A stretch of DNA of 64,000 bases from Streptomyces sp. NBC_01669 (GTDB lineage: Bacteria > Actinomycetota > Actinomycetes > Streptomycetales > Streptomycetaceae): the NCBI RefSeq assembly GCF_026339735.1, contig NZ_JAPEQG010000001.1, forward strand, positions 7,214,501 to 7,278,500. Direction: 5' to 3'. This document shows positions 51,157 to 60,276 of this stretch, piece after piece; the stretch's first letter is position 1; each line of letters starts with the position of its first letter. The position numbers and the translations under genes were made by a program. The notes under the pieces were generated by a model, which worked only from the letters and a program-made list of their open reading frames with translations, made no database searches and was not told the DNA's origin.

Positions 51157-52386
51157 ATGCATGCCTGGCCCGCTTCTGAGGTCCCCGCCCTGCCTGGCAA
51201 GGGCCGCGACCTTCGGATCCACGACACCGCGACCGGCGGACGGATCACTCTTGACCCCGGTCCCGTCGCCCGCATCTACGTCTGCGGCATCACGCCGTAC
51301 GACGCGACCCACATGGGTCATGCGGCGACCTACAACGCGTTCGACCTCGTTCAGCGCGTGTGGCTCGACACCAAGCGGCAGGTTCACTATGTCCAGAATG
51401 TGACCGACGTGGACGATCCGCTGCTGGAGCGGGCCGTGCGCGACGGTCAGGACTGGACCGAGCTCGCCGAGCGCGAGACGGCCCTCTTCCGCGAGGACAT
51501 GACCGCCCTGCGCATGCTTCCGCCGAAGCACTACATCGGCGCGGTGGAGGCGATACCCGGCATCGTCCCGCTCGTCGAACGGCTCCGGGACGCCGGTGCC
51601 GCCTACGAACTCGACGGCGACGTGTACTTCTCCGTCGAGACCGACCCGCACTTCGGCGAGGTGTCCAACCTGGACGCCGAGGCGATGCGGCTGCTCTCCG
51701 CGGAGCGCGGGGGCGACCCGGAGCGCCCGGGGAAGAAGAACCCGCTCGACCCGATGCTCTGGATGGCCGCCCGCGAGGGTGAGCCGAGCTGGGACGGCGC
51801 CTCGCTCGGTGCCGGACGGCCCGGTTGGCACATCGAGTGCGTGGCCATCGCGCTGGACCACCTCGGCATGGGCTTCGACGTCCAGGGCGGCGGGTCCGAC
51901 CTCGCCTTCCCGCATCACGAGATGGGCGCATCGCACGCCCAGGTGCTGACCGGCGAGCACCCGTTCGCCCAGGCGTACGTGCACGCCGGGATGGTCGCCC
52001 TGGACGGCGAGAAGATGTCCAAGTCCCGGGGCAACCTGGTCTTCGTGTCGGCGCTGCGCCGCGACGGCGTGGACCCGGCCGCGATCAGGCTGGCGCTGCT
52101 CTCGCACCACTACCGGTCGGACTGGGAGTGGACCGACCAGGTGCTCGCCGACGCCGTCGAGCGGCTCGCGCGGTGGCGTTCCGCCGTCTCCCGGCCCGAT
52201 GGACTGTCCGCCGACGCCCTCGTCGACGAGGTCCGCGAGGCTCTCGCCGACGACCTGGACGCGCCGGCCGCTCTGGCTGCCGTGGATCGCTGGGCCGAGC
52301 GCCAGAACGCTGAGGGCGGTACGGACGAGGGTGCGCCGGGCCTCGTCTCGCGCACCGTCGACGCGCTGCTGGGTGTCGCGCTGTAA
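51157..52386 (+). CDS. mshC: Cysteine:GlcN-Ins ligase of mycothiol synthesis
   Basis: A 409-residue class I ligase related to cysteinyl-tRNA synthetase. VCGITPYDATHMGHAATY has the HIGH-like motif (residues ~52-57) with the zinc Cys before it, WHIECVAIALDHLGMGFDVQGGG and FPHHEMG complete the zinc and cysteine site, and KMSKSRGNL (about 286) is the KMSKS loop. It is shorter than CysS because the tRNA-binding domain is missing, as in MshC. It joins cysteine to GlcN-inositol with ATP. Its presence fits the mycothiol-dependent enzymes at 17.8-19.6 kb. Confidence 0.95.
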   Translation: MHAWPASEVPALPGKGRDLRIHDTATGGRITLDPGPVARIYVCGITPYDATHMGHAATYNAFDLVQRVWLDTKRQVHYVQNVTDVDDPLLERAVRDGQDWTELAERETALFREDMTALRMLPPKHYIGAVEAIPGIVPLVERLRDAGAAYELDGDVYFSVETDPHFGEVSNLDAEAMRLLSAERGGDPERPGKKNPLDPMLWMAAREGEPSWDGASLGAGRPGWHIECVAIALDHLGMGFDVQGGGSDLAFPHHEMGASHAQVLTGEHPFAQAYVHAGMVALDGEKMSKSRGNLVFVSALRRDGVDPAAIRLALLSHHYRSDWEWTDQVLADAVERLARWRSAVSRPDGLSADALVDEVREALADDLDAPAALAAVDRWAERQNAEGGTDEGAPGLVSRTVDALLGVAL

Positions 52387-52479
52387 CAACCCTTCTTTCT
52401 CTGCCTGTTGGCCGGCCTTGGACTTCTCCACGAAGTTCGGGGCCGGTCCTGTTTTGTCCATGGTCAAATGCTTGCGGCT

Positions 52480-52492
52480 GCGCTAAAAGCGC
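52480..52492. promoter_or_regulatory. Inverted repeat next to the GH31 start codon
   Basis: GCGCT-AAA-AGCGC is a perfect 13-bp inverted repeat ending 3 bp before ATG 52496. It could be a repressor site that blocks the leader, or an RNA hairpin over the start. The gene lacks a clear ribosome binding site here. Confidence 0.45.
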
Positions 52493-52495
52493 TCT

Positions 52496-55400
52496 ATGCA
52501 ATCATCAACGCGCATCAGAGTGGTGGCAGTTGCAGCTCTGCTGGGACTGGTCGCCGTGTTTGCGGGACCCGGCAGCGCACAGGCCGAACCCGCCGCGCCC
52601 GAGGCCACGACGGTCGGTGATCTGAGCGGTTTCTCCGCCGACGGATCCGTCTACCACCTCAGGGCCGGCTCCGCCGAGGCCCGGGTCAGCTTCGTCACCG
52701 ACGAGACCTTCCGTATCGAACTCGCCCCGGACGGTACGTTCTCCGACCCGACCGGCGACGACATCGTCCTGCCGCAGGGCGCCCCGCCGCACACCCGGTG
52801 GAAGGAGAGGAGCGACCGGTACGAGCTGTCCACCGGCAGCGTCACGCTGCGCGCCTACAAGTCGCCGCTGCGCTTCGAGCTCCACCGGGCCGACGGCAGC
52901 CTCGTCTGGTCCGAGGCCAAGGGGCTCAGCTGGGACGGGAAGCGCACCACCCAGACGCTGGCCCGCGGCGCCGACGAGCAGTTCTACGGCGCCGGCATGC
53001 AGAACGGGCGCGGCAACACCTCGCACCGCGACAAGACCGTCGAGGTCGGCGTCGACTACAACTGGAACGACGGCGGCCACCCCAATTCCGTGCCGTTCTA
53101 CCTCTCCTCCGCCGGGTACGGCGTCTTCCGCAACACCTACGCGCCCAACACCTACGCGTTCACCGACCCGGTGACCACCAGCGCGCAGGAACAGCGCTTC
53201 GACGCCTACTACTTCGCCGGCGACGACGCCAAGGACGTCATCGGGCAGTACACGAAGCTCACCGGCAAGCCCTTCCTGCCGCCCGTGTACGGGATGGAGA
53301 TCGGCGACGCCGACTGCTACCTGCACAATGCCAACCGCGGCGAGCGCCACACCCTGGACGCCCTGAAGGTCGCCGACGGTTACGTCGAGCACGACATGCC
53401 CAACGGGTGGATGCTCGTCAACGACGGTTACGGCTGCGGCCACGAGAACCTCGCCGAGACCGCCAAGGGTCTCCAGGACCGCGGCATGCAACTCGGCCTG
53501 TGGACCCAGGACGGCATCGGCAAGATCGCCGACCAGGTCAAGGCCGGCCAGCGGGTCGCCAAGCTGGACGTCGCCTGGGTCGGGGCGGGCTACAAGTTCG
53601 CACTGGACGGCTGCAAGGACGCGTACAAGGGCATCGAGGACAACAGCGACGCCCGCGGCTTCACCTACGCCCCGGAGAGCTGGTCGGGCGCGCAGCGCTG
53701 CGGCGTCCAGTGGTCCGGTGACCAGTACGGCACCTGGGACTACATCCGCTGGCAGATCCCGACCTACGCGGGTGCCACGATGTCCGGACTCGCCTACACG
53801 ACGGGCGACGTCGACGGCATCTTCGGCGGCAGCGCCAAGACGTACACCCGTGATCTCCAGTGGAAGATGTTCCTGGGCACCACGATGACGATGGACGGCT
53901 GGGCAGCCAGCGACAAGCAGCCCTTCCGCTACGGCGAGCCCTACACCTCCATCAACCGCGACTACCTCAAGCTCAAGGAGTCGCTGCTGCCGTACCAGTA
54001 CTCGTACGCGCACGAGGCGACCAAGACCGGCGTCGGCATGGTCCGCCCGCTCGTCCTCGAATACCCGGACGACCCGAAGGCCGCGACGGGCGCGGCGAAG
54101 TACGAGTTCATGTCCGGCGAGGACTTCCTCGTCGCACCCGTCTACCAGGACAGCACCCACCGCGACGGGATCTATCTGCCGAAGGGCACCTGGATCGACT
54201 ACTGGAGCGGCCGCACCTACCAGGGGCCCACGACCGTCGACCACTACAGCGCCCCGCTCGACACCCTGCCGCTCTTCGTGAAGGCCGGAGCCAGTGTGCC
54301 GATGTGGCCGGGCATCCGCTCGTACCAGGACCGGACCGCCGACTCCTCGCTGGCCTGGGACATCTACCCGCAGGGCGCGTCCTCCTTCACGCTGTACGAG
54401 GACGACGGAGTCACCCGGCAGCACCGCGACGGCAGGTACGCCACCCAGCGGGCGGACGTCGACGCACCCGTCCGGGGCGCGGGCGACATCACCGTGAACA
54501 TCGGTGAGAGCAAGGGGGACTTCACCGGCAAGCAGAGCAGGCGGCCGTACGAGTTCAGCGTGCACACCGGGTCCGCGCCGAGCGCGGTGAAGCTCGACGG
54601 CAAGCTGCCCCGGCTGGGTTCCGCGGCCGCGTACAAGACCGCGAAGCAGGGCTGGTGGTACGACCGGGACGACCGCGGCGGAGTGGTGAAGATCAAGACC
54701 GCACCGCTCTCCACCGGCAAGGAGTTCAGTGTGAAGCTGGAGGACACCAGCGCCGTCGGCGGAAAGAACGCGGCCGCCACGGCCGTCGTCTCCTCGCCGG
54801 AGGGGCAGGAGGTCGGGGCGGGCGTCGCGGGCACGGTGGCCGTCGATGTCACCGCGGGCAGCGCCGACGTGACGGACGCCGCGGTCGGCCTGGACGTCCC
54901 CGAGGGCTGGCAGGTCACCCCGGCGAGCACCGTGGACCGGATCCCGGCGGGCACCACCCGGCGGGTCGAGGTGGCAGTCACCCCGGCGAAGGACGCCACG
55001 GCCGGCGAGGCCCGGATCACCGCGCTCGCCCGCTACCGGGCGGCGGGCGAATCCCGTACCACCGTCCAGCGGTTCGCGGCCGCGGTGATGCCCCAGCCGC
55101 CGACCGCCGACACCTGGGCGAGCGACCTGGTGTGGCTGAAGTCGACCAACGGCTACGGGCCGGCCGAACGCGACCGCAGCAACGGCGAGTCGGGCGCGAC
55201 CGACGGACACACCCTCACCCTGGCCGGGAAGACCTACGCGAAGGGGATCGGCAGCCACGCCGACTCCGACATCGAGGTCTATCTCGGCGGACGCTGCACC
55301 ACGTTCACCGCGGACGCCGGGATCGACGACGAAATCAACGGCTACGGCGAAGTGGCGTTCTCCGTCGAGGCGGACGGCAAGGTGCTGTGGACCTCATCGA

Positions 55401-55543
55401 AGGTGACCGGGGCATCGGCCACCGTGCCGGTCGACGTGGACGTCACCGGTGCGCGCCATGTGCATCTGAAGGTCACCGACACCAACGGATCCAAGACCGG
55501 TGACCACGGGGACTGGGCCGCGGCGCGCTTCAGCTGCTCCTGA
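52496..55543 (+). CDS. Secreted GH31 glycosidase with NEW3-like and NPCBM domains
   Basis: A 1015-residue protein. Residues 1-30 form a signal peptide (RVVAVAALLGLVAVFAG, cut near AQA). The GH31 barrel includes GRGNTSHRDKTVEVG, the nucleophile region AKLDVAWVG (about 355) and the acid/base region TGDVDGIFGG (about 436). Residues ~765-860 look like an alpha-galactosidase-type NEW3 domain and ~871-1015 an NPCBM carbohydrate-binding domain (DLVWLKSTNGYGP, KGIGSHADSDIEVYLGGRC). Extracellular cleavage of an alpha-linked sugar is expected; which one is unclear. The L-fuconate operon lies nearby, which invites the idea of a fucose-bearing glycan. Confidence 0.88.
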   Translation: MQSSTRIRVVAVAALLGLVAVFAGPGSAQAEPAAPEATTVGDLSGFSADGSVYHLRAGSAEARVSFVTDETFRIELAPDGTFSDPTGDDIVLPQGAPPHTRWKERSDRYELSTGSVTLRAYKSPLRFELHRADGSLVWSEAKGLSWDGKRTTQTLARGADEQFYGAGMQNGRGNTSHRDKTVEVGVDYNWNDGGHPNSVPFYLSSAGYGVFRNTYAPNTYAFTDPVTTSAQEQRFDAYYFAGDDAKDVIGQYTKLTGKPFLPPVYGMEIGDADCYLHNANRGERHTLDALKVADGYVEHDMPNGWMLVNDGYGCGHENLAETAKGLQDRGMQLGLWTQDGIGKIADQVKAGQRVAKLDVAWVGAGYKFALDGCKDAYKGIEDNSDARGFTYAPESWSGAQRCGVQWSGDQYGTWDYIRWQIPTYAGATMSGLAYTTGDVDGIFGGSAKTYTRDLQWKMFLGTTMTMDGWAASDKQPFRYGEPYTSINRDYLKLKESLLPYQYSYAHEATKTGVGMVRPLVLEYPDDPKAATGAAKYEFMSGEDFLVAPVYQDSTHRDGIYLPKGTWIDYWSGRTYQGPTTVDHYSAPLDTLPLFVKAGASVPMWPGIRSYQDRTADSSLAWDIYPQGASSFTLYEDDGVTRQHRDGRYATQRADVDAPVRGAGDITVNIGESKGDFTGKQSRRPYEFSVHTGSAPSAVKLDGKLPRLGSAAAYKTAKQGWWYDRDDRGGVVKIKTAPLSTGKEFSVKLEDTSAVGGKNAAATAVVSSPEGQEVGAGVAGTVAVDVTAGSADVTDAAVGLDVPEGWQVTPASTVDRIPAGTTRRVEVAVTPAKDATAGEARITALARYRAAGESRTTVQRFAAAVMPQPPTADTWASDLVWLKSTNGYGPAERDRSNGESGATDGHTLTLAGKTYAKGIGSHADSDIEVYLGGRCTTFTADAGIDDEINGYGEVAFSVEADGKVLWTSSKVTGASATVPVDVDVTGARHVHLKVTDTNGSKTGDHGDWAAARFSCS

Positions 55544-55554
55544 GAGGCCCCTCA

Positions 55555-55601
55555 ACGGTGGTGCGCCGGGCGGGCACGCGCCCCGCCCGGCGCACCACCG
55601 T
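55555..55601. terminator. Bidirectional 20-bp stem terminator
   Basis: A perfect 20-bp inverted repeat (55555-55574, starting ACGGTGGTGC, and 55582-55601) with a 7-nt loop lies between the convergent GH31 and PAC2 genes. Confidence 0.88.
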
Positions 55602-56650
55602 CAGTCCTCCGATGAATCTTCGGAGTCGTTGTCGTCGTCGGAGGGTTGCTCTTGAGTGGGCTCGCCAGAGGTTCCCGGTGGTGTCCCCGTCTCCGGCCGC
55701 GACGGCTTCGGCGGCCTGGTGCGGCCGCTCGACGTGTCGCGCAGATACGAGGCGTCGCCGCTCTCCGTCGCATGCCCGCCCGGCGCCTGGCCCGGTCCGG
55801 AGCCCGGGCCGATGTCCCGGCGCCGCAGATACCGCTCGAACTCCCGGGCGATGGCTTCGCCCGTCGCTTCGGGAAGCTCCGCGGTGTCCCGGGCCTCCTC
55901 GAGCGTCTGCACGTACTCCGCCACTTCGCTGTCCTCGGCGGCCAATTGATCGACCCCGAGCTGCCAGGCCCGCGCGTCCTCGGGCAGCTCGCCCAGCGGG
56001 ATGCGCAGTCCGAGCAGGTCCTCCAGGCGGTTCAGCAGCGCCATGGTGGCCTTCGGGTTGGGCGGCTGCGACACATAGTGCGGCACGGCCGCCCAGAGGC
56101 TCACCGCGGGCACCCCCGCATGCGTGCACGCCTCCTGGAGGATGCCGACGATGCCCGTCGGTCCCTCGTACCGGGTCTCCTCCAGATCCATGGTCCGTGC
56201 CAGATCCGGGTCGGAGGTGACTCCGCTGACCGGCACCGGGCGGGTGTGCGGGGTGTCGCCGAGCAGCGCGCCCAGTACCACCACCATCTCGACGCCCAGC
56301 TCATGGGCGAAGCCCAGGATCTCGTTGCAGAACGAGCGCCAGCGCATCGACGGCTCGATACCGCGGACCAGGACGAGATCGCGGGGCTTGTCCCCGCCGA
56401 TACGGACCACGGAGAGCCGCGTGGTGGGCCAGGTGATCTTGCGTACCCCGCCGTCCAGCCAGACCGTCGGCCGGTTGACCTGGAAGTCGTAGTAGTCCTC
56501 GGCGTCGAGTGCCGCGAACACCTCGCCCTTCCACTCCCGGTCCAGGTGCGCGACCGCTGTGGAGGCGGCGTCACCTGCGTCGTTCCACCCCTCGAACGCG
56601 GCCACCATGACCGGGTCGATCAGCTCGGGAACCCCCGCGAGCTCGATCAC
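55601..56650 (-). CDS. PAC2 family protein
   Basis: A 349-residue protein of the proteasome assembly chaperone 2 superfamily: VMVAAFEGWNDAGDAASTAVAHL at the N-terminus, then LVRGIEPSMRWRSFCNEIL and LLGDTPHTRPVPVSG. Actinobacterial members are cytosolic and of unknown role; some cluster with proteasome genes, not seen here. The C-terminal ~60 residues are disordered and end in an acidic Asp/Ser run. GTG at 56650 is chosen because GAAGGAGG lies 5 nt upstream; earlier ATG codons lack a site. Confidence 0.9.
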   Translation of the reverse strand: MIELAGVPELIDPVMVAAFEGWNDAGDAASTAVAHLDREWKGEVFAALDAEDYYDFQVNRPTVWLDGGVRKITWPTTRLSVVRIGGDKPRDLVLVRGIEPSMRWRSFCNEILGFAHELGVEMVVVLGALLGDTPHTRPVPVSGVTSDPDLARTMDLEETRYEGPTGIVGILQEACTHAGVPAVSLWAAVPHYVSQPPNPKATMALLNRLEDLLGLRIPLGELPEDARAWQLGVDQLAAEDSEVAEYVQTLEEARDTAELPEATGEAIAREFERYLRRRDIGPGSGPGQAPGGHATESGDASYLRDTSSGRTRPPKPSRPETGTPPGTSGEPTQEQPSDDDNDSEDSSED

Positions 56651-56856
56651 CCAGGCCTCCTTCCGAAGTTCCCTTGCGTACGCACCAACCTTACGGCGTC
56701 GGGGCTCCATCGCCGCAGCCCCTGTCCACGGCCGGGTGAACCTGGCTCCAGGGGGTGCATCACCGGCCCAATCAGGGCACCAGCTTCCGGATTCATCCGA
56801 GCTGTGTCCCGTCAGTTTCCGCTCAACTCTGGACGTTGGTGCCTTCGTGGCGCTAT

Positions 56857-56887
56857 ACATCGGATGACCAGAACAGAGGTCCGATGT
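56857..56887. promoter_or_regulatory. Operator pair upstream of the fuconate operon
   Basis: ACATCGGATGA (56857-56867) and AGGTCCGATGT (56877-56887) are in opposite orientation and each resembles ACATCCGATGT, the perfect palindrome upstream of the GntR/FCD gene at 63619-63629 (10 and 9 of 11 matches). They lie 20-50 bp before the fuconate dehydratase start. Confidence 0.65.
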
Positions 56888-56906
56888 TATTCCCCTGGGG
56901 GCGCAC

Positions 56907-58250
56907 ATGAGTCAGACCGTCACGGACTTCGAGGTCCACGACATCCGTTTTCCGACCTCGGAGCAACTGGACGGCTCGGACGCCATGAACCCCGATCCCG
57001 ATTACTCCGCCGCCTATGTCGTACTGCGTACAGATGCCCCGGACGGCTCGGACGACGACGGAGCCGGTATCGAGGGTCATGGCTTCTGCTTCACCATCGG
57101 GCGCGGCAACGAGGTGATGGCGGCTGCCATCGACGCGCTGCGCCCGTACGTGGTCGGCCGCCCGGCGCCTCGTACCGCGGCCGATCTCGGTGCGCTGTAC
57201 CGCGAGCTCACCCATGACTCGCAACTGCGCTGGCTCGGCCCGGAAAAGGGTGTGATGCACATGGCGGCGGGCGCGGTCGTCAACGCCGCATGGGACCTGG
57301 CCGCGAAGCACGCGGGCAGACCCGTCTGGCAGTTCCTCGCGGAAATGACTCCGGAGGAGCTCGTCTCCCTCGTCGATTTCCGCTATATCACCGATGTCCT
57401 CACCCCGGACGAGGCCCTCGAGATCCTCCGGACGGCCGAACCGGGACGCGCCGAGCGAGCCGAACGGCTGCGTGCCGAGGGCTACCCCGCGTACACCACG
57501 TCGCCCGGCTGGCTCGGCTACGCCGACGACAAACTGGTCCGACTGGCGAAGGAGGCCGTCGCGGACGGCTTCACCCAGATCAAGCTGAAGGTCGGTGGAG
57601 ACCTCGGCGACGACGTCCGCAGGCTCTCCCTGGCCCGCGAGGCCGTCGGACCGGACATCAGGATCGCCGTCGACGCCAACCAGCGGTGGGACGTCGCCGA
57701 CGCGGTGGAGTGGCTGACCGTGCTCGCGCCGTTCGACCCGCACTGGATCGAGGAGCCGACCAGCCCCGACGACATCCTCGGACACGCCGCCGTCCGGGCC
57801 GGGCAGCCGGTCAAGGTCGCCACCGGTGAACACGTCGCCAACCGCGTCGTGTTCAAGCAGCTGCTCCAGGCCGGCGCCGTCGACTTCGTCCAGATCGACG
57901 CGGCGCGCGTCGCGGGCGTCAACGAGAACCTGGCGATCCTGCTGCTCGCCGCCAAGTTCGGCGTGCCGGTCTGCCCGCACGCGGGCGGCGTCGGACTGTG
58001 CGAGCTGGTGCAGCACCTGTCGATGTTCGACTACGTGGCGGTCTCCGGCAGCTGGGAGAACCGCGTGATCGAGTACGTCGACCACCTCCACGAACACTTC
58101 GCCGACCCCACCGTGATCGAAGGGGGCCGCTACGTCGCCCCGAGCTCCCCGGGCTTCTCCGCCCGGATGCTCCCCGACTCGATCGCCGCACACCGTTATC
58201 CGGAGGGCCCCGTATGGCAGGCCCGCCGCACGCCCGAGGAGGCCAACTGA
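56907..58250 (+). CDS. L-fuconate dehydratase (enolase superfamily)
   Basis: A 447-residue enzyme. It has all expected active-site groups: KLKVGGD (Lys pair, about 226-228), AVDANQRWD (metal Asp, about 255), EEPTSPDD (metal Glu, ~282), GEHVANR (third Glu, ~307) and CPHAGGVGLCE (general base His, ~358). The long N-terminal domain and VHDIRFPTSEQLDGSDAMNPDPDYSAAYV are those of L-fuconate dehydratases. It converts L-fuconate to 2-keto-3-deoxy-L-fuconate. First gene of a four-to-five-gene operon. Start GTG or ATG was taken as ATG at 56907. Confidence 0.92.
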   Translation: MSQTVTDFEVHDIRFPTSEQLDGSDAMNPDPDYSAAYVVLRTDAPDGSDDDGAGIEGHGFCFTIGRGNEVMAAAIDALRPYVVGRPAPRTAADLGALYRELTHDSQLRWLGPEKGVMHMAAGAVVNAAWDLAAKHAGRPVWQFLAEMTPEELVSLVDFRYITDVLTPDEALEILRTAEPGRAERAERLRAEGYPAYTTSPGWLGYADDKLVRLAKEAVADGFTQIKLKVGGDLGDDVRRLSLAREAVGPDIRIAVDANQRWDVADAVEWLTVLAPFDPHWIEEPTSPDDILGHAAVRAGQPVKVATGEHVANRVVFKQLLQAGAVDFVQIDAARVAGVNENLAILLLAAKFGVPVCPHAGGVGLCELVQHLSMFDYVAVSGSWENRVIEYVDHLHEHFADPTVIEGGRYVAPSSPGFSARMLPDSIAAHRYPEGPVWQARRTPEEAN

Positions 58251-59029
58251 TGACCGGCACAAGCGACTTCGAGGGGATGTCCGCCCTGGTGACGGGTGGT
58301 GCCTCCGGTATCGGGGCCGCAGTCGCGACGCTGCTGCTGGAACGCGGCGCGCGCGTGGCCGTGCTCGACCGGGAGACCGCGGGCGCCCCCGAGGGCACCC
58401 TCGCCGTCAAGGCGGACGTCACCGACGACGACGCCGTGCGCGAGGCGGTGGACCGGGCAGCCGCCGAACTGGGCTCGCTGCACACCGTCGTGTCGAACGC
58501 GGGCATCGGCTCGATCGGCACCGTCGAGGACAACGCCGACGAGGAGTGGACCCGGGTCCTGGACATCAATGTCCTCGGCATGGTCCGCACCGCCAGGCAC
58601 GCCCTGCCCCATCTGCGGCGTGCGGCGGCCGACCGGCCCGGCGCCGTCTCGATCACCCACACCTGTTCCATCGCGGCGACCGCCGGACTGCCGCAGCGCG
58701 CCCTGTACAGCGCCAGCAAGGGCGCGGTGCTCTCGCTGACCCTCGCCATGGCCGCCGATCACGTCCGCGAAGGTGTCCGCGTCAACTGCGTCAACCCCGG
58801 CACCGCGGACACCCCGTGGATCGGCCGGCTCCTCGGCCAGGCCGACGACCCGGCCGCCGAACGCGCCGCACTCAATGCCCGCCAGCCGCTGGGACGACTC
58901 GTGTCGGCCGACGAGGTCGCCGCGGCGATCGTCTACCTCGCCAGCCCCGCCGCCGCCTCCGTCACGGGCACGGCACTCGCGGTCGACGGCGGAATGCAGG
59001 GCCTGCGCCTGCGGCCCGCCGGCAACTGA
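58250..59029 (+). CDS. SDR, likely 2-keto-3-deoxy-L-fuconate dehydrogenase
   Basis: A 259-residue short-chain dehydrogenase: VTGGASGIGAAVATLLLERGARVAVLDRE, SNAGIGSIG, the catalytic Ser in THTCSIA and YSASKGAV (Tyr, Lys). NCVNPGTADTPWIGRLL is typical of the group. Its ATG overlaps the dehydratase stop (ATGA) with GGAGG 7 nt upstream. In the non-phosphorylative L-fucose pathway this is the enzyme that follows fuconate dehydratase, which is the basis of the call. Confidence 0.88.
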   Translation: MTGTSDFEGMSALVTGGASGIGAAVATLLLERGARVAVLDRETAGAPEGTLAVKADVTDDDAVREAVDRAAAELGSLHTVVSNAGIGSIGTVEDNADEEWTRVLDINVLGMVRTARHALPHLRRAAADRPGAVSITHTCSIAATAGLPQRALYSASKGAVLSLTLAMAADHVREGVRVNCVNPGTADTPWIGRLLGQADDPAAERAALNARQPLGRLVSADEVAAAIVYLASPAAASVTGTALAVDGGMQGLRLRPAGN

Positions 59030-59102
59030 TCCATCCCACTGAACCCGAGCCGCACCATCCGACCGAGCACCGAGCCAGTACTCCACGAAGGACGGGACAC
59101 CA

Positions 59103-60143
59103 ATGAGAGTGCGTACGACGAGTGCGGCAGCCTGCGCCGTGCTGTTGGCCGTCACTGCCCTCGCGGGCTGCAACCGCGAGTCCACCGATGACGGCGCGGG
59201 CGCCGGGAAGGTCGGTATCGACCTGCCGCGCAGCGACAGCGACTTCTGGAACTCGTACCAGAACTACATCGAGAAGGGCGTCAAGGCGGGTGAGGTCAAG
59301 GCACTGCCGCTGACCAACTCGCAGAACGACATCGGCAAGCTCGTCGCCAATGTCCAGACGTTCACCGACCAGGGCGCCAAGGCCGTCGTGATGGCCCCGC
59401 AGGACACCGGGGCCATCGCCGAGTCGCTGAACGCGCTGAACGACAAGAAGATCCCGGTCATCAGCGTCGACACCCGCCCCGACAAGGGCAACGTCTACAT
59501 GGTCGTCCGCGCCGACAACAAGGCGTACGGAACCAACGCCTGCAAGTACCTCGGCGAGCAGCTGAAGGGCAAGGGCAAGGTCGTCGAGTTCCAGGGCGAC
59601 CTGTCCTCGATCAACGGCCGCGACCGGTCCGAGGCGTTCAAGGCCTGCATGGACAAGGACTACCCGGGCATCAAGGTCTTCGAGCTGGCCACCGACTGGA
59701 AGGGCGACGTCGCGTCCGCCAAGCTCCAGTCCACGCTCGCCGCGAACCCCGACATCAACGGTATCTACATGCAGGCCGGCGGTGTCTTCCTGCAGCCGAC
59801 CCTCGCGCTGCTGGAGCAGAAGAAGCTGCTGAAGCCGACCGGTACGGCGGGCCACATCACGATCATCTCCAACGACGGCATCCCGGAGGAGTTCGACGCC
59901 ATCAGGGCGGGCAAGATCGACGCGACGATCTCGCAGCCCGCAGACCTGTACGCGAAGTACGCGCTGTACTACGCCAAGGCGGCCCTGGACGGTAAGACCT
60001 TCAAGGAGGGCCCGACCGACCACGACTCGAACATCATCAAGATTCCCAATGGTTTCGAGGACCAGCTTCCCGCGCCCCTGGTGACCAAGGACAACGTGGA
60101 CGACCCGAAACTGTGGGCCAATCAGCTAGAGAAGAAGAGCTAG
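59103..60143 (+). CDS. Sugar ABC transporter substrate-binding lipoprotein
   Basis: A 346-residue lipoprotein with lipobox LAGC (20-23) and a periplasmic-binding fold of the ribose/rhamnose type (KVGIDLPRSDSDFWNS, QGAKAVVMAPQDTGAIAESLN, KKIPVISVDTRP, ISNDGIPEEFDAIRAGK). It should deliver a monosaccharide to the permease; from context L-fucose or L-fuconate. GAAGGA precedes ATG 59103. A 14-bp hairpin follows the stop and separates it from the ATPase gene. Confidence 0.92.
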   Translation: MRVRTTSAAACAVLLAVTALAGCNRESTDDGAGAGKVGIDLPRSDSDFWNSYQNYIEKGVKAGEVKALPLTNSQNDIGKLVANVQTFTDQGAKAVVMAPQDTGAIAESLNALNDKKIPVISVDTRPDKGNVYMVVRADNKAYGTNACKYLGEQLKGKGKVVEFQGDLSSINGRDRSEAFKACMDKDYPGIKVFELATDWKGDVASAKLQSTLAANPDINGIYMQAGGVFLQPTLALLEQKKLLKPTGTAGHITIISNDGIPEEFDAIRAGKIDATISQPADLYAKYALYYAKAALDGKTFKEGPTDHDSNIIKIPNGFEDQLPAPLVTKDNVDDPKLWANQLEKKS

Positions 60144-60160
60144 CCGTGACTCCTCCCTCT

Positions 60161-60191
60161 CGTTGCCGAGAGGGCTTCCCTCTCGGCAACG
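60161..60191 (+). promoter_or_regulatory. Intercistronic hairpin after the binding-protein gene
   Basis: CGTTGCCGAGAGGG (60161-60174) and CCCTCTCGGCAACG (60178-60191), loop ctt. There is no T-run. It may act as a partial terminator or stabilise the upstream mRNA so that more binding protein than ATPase is made. Confidence 0.6.
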
Positions 60192-60276
60192 AAGAGCCGA
60201 GACGCGGCCAAGCCCTGACCGCCGCCCGAGGGCAGGGCACCGACATCACTACAGCGCTTCGCTGAGAAGGGGTCTG

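Noticed and set aside
52505..55258. 917-codon frame on the minus strand
   Set aside because: Antisense shadow of the GH31 gene; low-complexity Arg/Val/Gly composition and no domain motifs.
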